Source: Pseudomonadota bacterium
Lineage (GTDB): Bacteria > Pseudomonadota > Gammaproteobacteria > Steroidobacterales > Steroidobacteraceae
Length of the DNA stretch: 25,909 nucleotides
Assembly (NCBI GenBank): GCA_023423065.1
Contig: JAFAGC010000055.1
Coordinates: 1-25,909 of the forward strand
Reading direction: 5' to 3'
How positions within the stretch are numbered: the first letter of the stretch is position 1; each line of letters starts with the position of its first letter. Shown piece after piece: positions 22,413 to 25,909 of the stretch. The notes below the pieces were generated by a model. The model searched no databases. It was not told where the DNA came from and worked only from the letters and a program-made list of their open reading frames with translations. The position numbers and the translations under genes are program-made.

Positions 22413-23069
22413 TTGTTTACCGACACATCCGTAGTCGCCGACGAGCGACAGTCATGCGGCGGCCCGCGCGAATACGCGCATGCTCCTTCGGAGTACCGGA
22501 TCGTCGCCTGCGAGAAAGGTGACGCGCGTCGCGCGGAAGCCGAAGAGTTCGTCCGGAGGCGATTCCTGCGTACCCATGGCGCGCACATCGCCACGTTCAT
22601 GCCGACGCTTCTGCTGCTGACCGACGCCCGGGGCGAGCTGTGCGCGGTCGCGGGATATCGTTGCGCGGCGCTCGAGCCGCTGTTCCTCGAGCGATACCTG
22701 GCTCTGCCCATCGAGCAGATCCTCGCTTCTCAAACAGGCGCGCGTGCGCGGCGCACCGAGATCTTCGAGGTCGGCAACTTCGCGGCCGCGGATTCACGCC
22801 GCGCGAAGAAGTTCATGTCGTTCATGGCGCCCTGGTTTCTCGCGCGCTCCGCGCGGTGGATAGTCTTCACGGCCACCGCCTCCATCCGCGGAATCCTCAC
22901 GGCGATGGGCGGTCATTGCACGGAGCTGAGCACCGCCGACGGCGCGTGCGTCGCCGGTGGCCAGGACGAATGGGGCCGCTACTACTCGACCGATCCACGC
23001 GTGATGGCCGGTTACCTGCCCTCGGCGCGCAAGATTCCCGCATTGTGGAGCTCACACCATGGAGATTGA
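22413..23069 (+). CDS. Thermostable-hemolysin-family protein (GNAT/acyl-homoserine-lactone-synthase-like fold)
   Basis: A 218-residue protein matching the family named after the Vibrio delta-VPH thermostable hemolysin. Visible blocks are 'RRAEAEEFVRRRFLRTHGAH', 'LLLLTDARGELCAVAGYRCA', 'PLFLERYLALPIEQILASQT', 'EIFEVGNFAAADSRRAKKFM' and 'IVFTATASIRGILTAMGGHC'. The arrangement resembles N-acyl amino acid synthases and LuxI-type enzymes more than a pore-forming toxin, so an acyltransferase role is plausible (inference). There is no signal peptide. The start is TTG 22413 with AGGA 8 bases upstream; no better start fits. It overlaps the downstream ligase gene by 11 bases and is the first gene of a four-gene operon. 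Confidence 0.78.
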   Translation: MFTDTSVVADERQSCGGPREYAHAPSEYRIVACEKGDARRAEAEEFVRRRFLRTHGAHIATFMPTLLLLTDARGELCAVAGYRCAALEPLFLERYLALPIEQILASQTGARARRTEIFEVGNFAAADSRRAKKFMSFMAPWFLARSARWIVFTATASIRGILTAMGGHCTELSTADGACVAGGQDEWGRYYSTDPRVMAGYLPSARKIPALWSSHHGD

Positions 23070-24531
23070 GTACCTGCTCGGCGAGACGCCACGACGCGCG
23101 CCCGGACGCATCGCGCTCACCGACGGCAACCGCGCGATCACGTATGGCCAGCTTACGTCGACCGTGCAATCCGATGCGGCGCTGCTGCGAGAAGCTGGCG
23201 GATTGCGGTTCGGGCTGCTCGCCGAGAACGGCTGCGACTGGGCGGTGGCGGACCTCGCGATGCATCACCTGCATCGCGTGAACGTCCCGCTCCCCGCGTA
23301 TTTCACGCCGGCGCAGATGCGCCATGCGATCGACGACGCGGGCGTCGACACCCTGGTCACCGATCGGCGCGCCGAGGTGATGGACCGTTGGCCGGAATTC
23401 AACGTCGTGGGTAGTTTGTCGGGCGGTCTCGCGGTCCTGCAACGCGCCGTGGATCCGGGCGCGCGCCGCGCCGTGCCCGTGGGCACGATCAAGATCACCT
23501 ACACATCGGGCAGCACGGCGGATCCCAAGGGCGTGTGCCTGCCGGGCGCCGCGTTGGACCGCGCCTCGCGCGCGATGGTGCAGGTCACCGCGCCACTGGG
23601 TATCGGCCGGCACCTGTGCCTGATGCCATTGCCCACGTTGCTCGAGAATCTCGCGGGCGTGCACGCCACACTGCGTTCCGGCGCGACCTGCGTCATCCCC
23701 TCCAGCGCCGACACGGGCATGAGTTACGGCGCGTTCGATCCCCAGCGGATGCTGGCGATGCTCACGCGGCAACGTCCGGAAAGCCTCATCCTCGTACCGG
23801 AGCTGTTGCGGGTCATCGTGCGCGCCGCGCAAGCGGGCTGCGCGTTGCCGCAAACGCTGAAGTTCATCGCCGTGGGCGGAGCGCCGGTCGCGCGCAGTCT
23901 GCTCGAGGAAGCCGCCGAGCTGAAGCTGCCCGTCTTCGAGGGATACGGACTCAGCGAATGCGGTTCCGTCGTCTGCCTGAATACCCCGAATGCCAGTCGC
24001 ACCGGCAGCGTCGGCCGCGCCCTGCCGCACGTCAGTGTGTCTGTCGACGATGAGGGTGAGCTGCAAGTGACGGGCTGGGTCATGTCCGGCTACCTCGGCG
24101 ATGCGCTGCACGACGGCCCGCGGCAGATCGCGACCGGCGACCTGGCCGAGATCGATTCGGAGGGCTACGTCTACATCCGCGGCCGGCGGCGCAACCTGTT
24201 CATCACCAGCTTCGGGCGCAACGTGTCGCCCGAGTGGATAGAACGCGAACTCGCGCACGAACCTGCGATCCGCCACGCGCTGGCGATCGGCGAGGGATGC
24301 CCCGACGTACGCGCCCTCGTCTGCCCCGCGCGCCCCGATCTCGAACACACCGCGCTCGTGCACGCCGTCGAGCATGCGAACGAGCGGCTGCCCGATTACG
24401 CGCGCGTGCGTCACGTCGCGCGCATGCCGGAAGCCCCGACATTGTCGAATGGCTTGTTGACCGCGAACGGACGGCTGCGCCGCGAGCGAGTGCTCGAACG
24501 ATTCGGCTCGCTGCTGGAACGGGCCGCCTGA
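23059..24531 (+). CDS. AMP-dependent acyl ligase/synthetase
   Basis: A 490-residue member of the adenylate-forming (ANL) superfamily, shorter than long-chain acyl-CoA synthetases. Visible motifs are the phosphate loop 'ITYTSGSTADPKGV' (146-159), 'VFEGYGLSECGSV' (292-304), 'TGDLAEIDSEGYVYIRG' (359-375) and the hinge 'RRRNLFITSFGRNVSPEWIE' (376-395). The usual catalytic lysine of the C-terminal A10 motif is missing: the stretch reads 'SNGLLTANGRLRRERV', with Arg472 where Lys is expected. It should activate a carboxylic acid as an adenylate for transfer to CoA or an acceptor. ATG 23059 has GGAG 8 bases upstream and overlaps the previous gene. The next gene starts 15 bases downstream. Confidence 0.85.
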   Translation: MEIEYLLGETPRRAPGRIALTDGNRAITYGQLTSTVQSDAALLREAGGLRFGLLAENGCDWAVADLAMHHLHRVNVPLPAYFTPAQMRHAIDDAGVDTLVTDRRAEVMDRWPEFNVVGSLSGGLAVLQRAVDPGARRAVPVGTIKITYTSGSTADPKGVCLPGAALDRASRAMVQVTAPLGIGRHLCLMPLPTLLENLAGVHATLRSGATCVIPSSADTGMSYGAFDPQRMLAMLTRQRPESLILVPELLRVIVRAAQAGCALPQTLKFIAVGGAPVARSLLEEAAELKLPVFEGYGLSECGSVVCLNTPNASRTGSVGRALPHVSVSVDDEGELQVTGWVMSGYLGDALHDGPRQIATGDLAEIDSEGYVYIRGRRRNLFITSFGRNVSPEWIERELAHEPAIRHALAIGEGCPDVRALVCPARPDLEHTALVHAVEHANERLPDYARVRHVARMPEAPTLSNGLLTANGRLRRERVLERFGSLLERAA

Positions 24532-24546
24532 GAACCGGAGGGATTC

Positions 24547-25236
24547 ATGTCTAACTTCGCCGATCTGACCACCCGCACGGCCACCGCGCGCGCGCAATTG
24601 CAGACGATGCCCGTCATCGCACGCGCGCTGCGTGGCGAGGTGACGCGCGAGTTGTACCTGGCGTTCCTCGCGCAGGCGTATCACCACGTGCGCCACACCG
24701 TGCCGCTGCTGATGGCTGTGGGCGCGCGGCTGCCGGCGCGCCATCACTGGCTGCAGAAGGAAATCGTGCACTATCTCGAAGAGGAGCTCGGTCACGACGA
24801 ATGGATCCTTGCGGACATCGCGGCCGCGGGCGGCGATGCCGCCGCGGTTCGCAACGGCGCGCCGGCGGTGGAAACCGATGCGATGGTCGCCTATGCCTGG
24901 GACACCGTGACACGCCGGAACCCGGTCGGATTCTTCGGCATGGTCTACGTCCTCGAAGGAACCAGCGTGGCGCTGGCCCTCAACGCCGCCGACGCGATCC
25001 AGCGGACGCTGGCGCTGCCCAACAAGGCGTTCACCTATCTACGCAGCCACGGCTCGCTCGACCAGCAGCACATCGGCGACCTCGAGTCCATCGTCGATAG
25101 CCTCGATGCCGCGGCCGACCTGCCCGCGGTCGTGACCTGCGCGCGCGCGATGTTCCACCTGTACGGGGGCGTGTTCCGCTCGCTCGAATCTGCGGAAGGC
25201 GCACCGCATGAACTGCTGCTCCAGGGGGCCGCATGA
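24547..25236 (+). CDS. Heme-oxygenase-fold probable diiron oxidase (TenA/UndA-like)
   Basis: A 229-residue all-helical protein of the TenA/PqqC/heme-oxygenase-like group. Unlike thiaminase TenA it shows a metal-ligand pattern of heme-oxygenase-like diiron oxidases: Glu80-x2-His83 in 'EEELGHDEWIL', Glu137 in 'MVYVLEGTSVAL', and His168-x3-Asp172-x2-His175 in 'RSHGSLDQQHIGDLE'. The related enzyme UndA oxidises a fatty acid to a terminal alkene, and others hydroxylate or cleave amino acid-derived substrates. Placement after an acyl ligase suggests an acyl-derived substrate. ATG 24547 follows a GGAGG ribosome binding site, and the stop overlaps the SDR start (ATGA). The metal ligands are assigned by pattern, not alignment. 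Confidence 0.8.
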   Translation: MSNFADLTTRTATARAQLQTMPVIARALRGEVTRELYLAFLAQAYHHVRHTVPLLMAVGARLPARHHWLQKEIVHYLEEELGHDEWILADIAAAGGDAAAVRNGAPAVETDAMVAYAWDTVTRRNPVGFFGMVYVLEGTSVALALNAADAIQRTLALPNKAFTYLRSHGSLDQQHIGDLESIVDSLDAAADLPAVVTCARAMFHLYGGVFRSLESAEGAPHELLLQGAA

Positions 25237-25909
25237 AACTCGAGTCCCGGCGCGTATTGCTGACGGGCGCGACCGGCGGCATCGGGCGCGTCGTCGCGCG
25301 GCGCCTGCTGGATGAGGGCGCGCACGTGTTGCTCGTCGGCCGCGATGAAATCGCGCTCCGCGAGCTGCTGCGATCGTTCGCATTCGCAGGCGAACGAGTT
25401 CACGCCCAGGTGGCCGACCTCACGCAGCGCGCCGCCCGCGCCGCGCTCTGCGAAGTCGCGCGGCAATGGCACGGCGGAATCGACGTGCTCATCAACAACG
25501 CCGGCATCAATCCGTTCTCGATGTACGAGGACCTGACGCCCGAGCAGCTGGACGAAACTCTGGCCATAAACCTCCAGGCGCCCATGCACCTGTGTCGCGA
25601 TCTGTTGCCGTTCCTTCGGTCGCGCGAGTCCGCCGCGATCGTCAACGTCGGCTCGGTCTTCGGCGCGATCGGTCTCCCCGGCTCCGTTGCGTATTCGGCC
25701 ACCAAGTTCGCGATCCGCGGATTCTCCGAAGCGCTGCGCCGCGAACTCGCGGACAGCCGCGTCGTGGTGAAGCACCTCGCGCCGCGCGCCACGCGGACGG
25801 CCATGAATTCCGCCGCGGTCGAGGAAATGAATTCGCGGCTCAAGGTCGCCATGGACCCACCGGAGCGCGTCGCGCGCGCGCGCGGCTCGCGGGTCGGGCG
25901 CCGCCGGGT
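25233..25909 (+). CDS. Short-chain dehydrogenase/reductase, 3' end outside the window
   Basis: The first 225 residues of an SDR are present. It has the NAD(P)-binding loop 'LLTGATGGIGRVV' (residues 10-21), 'INNAGINPF' (87-95), catalytic Ser141 in 'VNVGSVFGAIG', and Tyr154/Lys158 in 'AYSATKFAIRGF'. The start ATG 25233 overlaps the stop of the diiron oxidase gene, so the two are coupled. The last residues before the edge ('ARARGSRVGRRR') diverge from the expected 'ERVA..V..AL' ending and follow a GC-repeat run (about 25869-25884), which hints at a frameshift or sequencing slip near the edge. It probably reduces or oxidises a carbonyl/alcohol in the operon's product pathway. Confidence 0.85.
   Translation, partial: MKLESRRVLLTGATGGIGRVVARRLLDEGAHVLLVGRDEIALRELLRSFAFAGERVHAQVADLTQRAARAALCEVARQWHGGIDVLINNAGINPFSMYEDLTPEQLDETLAINLQAPMHLCRDLLPFLRSRESAAIVNVGSVFGAIGLPGSVAYSATKFAIRGFSEALRRELADSRVVVKHLAPRATRTAMNSAAVEEMNSRLKVAMDPPERVARARGSRVGRRR

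Noticed and set aside
22897..24795. Minus-strand open frame of 632 codons opposite the ligase gene
   Set aside because: It spans three real genes on the other strand and has the Arg/His-rich composition of a shadow frame.

Overview
The window is about 26 kb of GC-rich bacterial chromosome. Gene content fits a gammaproteobacterium from the Steroidobacter/Nevskia/Xanthomonas neighbourhood: an E. coli-type LexA box, a GlyGly-CTERM-like surface anchor, DUF4398/OmpA lipoproteins, cytochrome b561, MltB and a DUF4124-like relic. Taxonomy is inferred from gene families only. I see no rRNA, tRNA, CRISPR array, insertion sequence or phage module.

Layout. 1-763: the tail of an AraC-type regulator, a decayed DUF4124-like gene and a LexA-controlled promoter. 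764-3667: a DUF222/HNH nuclease (+), convergent with an HtrA-like protease and a single-domain globin (-). 3724-9451: a very large secreted metzincin protease (-), divergent from a GH43 glycosidase (+). 9438-12053: MltB (-), two tandem paralogous mini-genes (+), a DUF2004-like protein and a SHOCT-domain protein (-). 12173-15445: a secreted esterase fused to a SUMF1-like domain (+), a truncated SDR (-), a secreted protein of unknown function (-) and cytochrome b561 (+). 15454-18248: an endonuclease/exonuclease/phosphatase-family protein (-), then a two-gene operon of unknown function ending in a probable outer-membrane barrel (+). 18233-22242: five minus-strand genes (DUF302, DUF4398 lipoprotein, DUF4398-OmpA lipoprotein, cytochrome c/PQQ-type sugar dehydrogenase, small membrane protein), several with start/stop overlaps. 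22413-25909: a tightly packed plus-strand operon running off the window: thermostable-hemolysin-family protein, AMP-dependent ligase, heme-oxygenase-fold probable diiron oxidase and SDR.

How the genes may work together. Many products are exported (HtrA, metzincin, GH43, esterase-SUMF1, MltB, PQQ dehydrogenase, OmpA lipoproteins), suggesting a free-living degrader of polysaccharide and protein. The last operon looks biosynthetic: acid activation, possible acyl transfer, iron-dependent oxidation and reduction. It is the strongest candidate for an incompletely described system.

Other items of interest are five copies of a near-perfect palindrome (GTTCCNGCYGGAAC) scattered across the window, two of them inside the SOS-controlled HNH gene; a perfect hairpin covering the ribosome binding site of the PQQ-type dehydrogenase; and a pair of small paralogous genes of unknown function.
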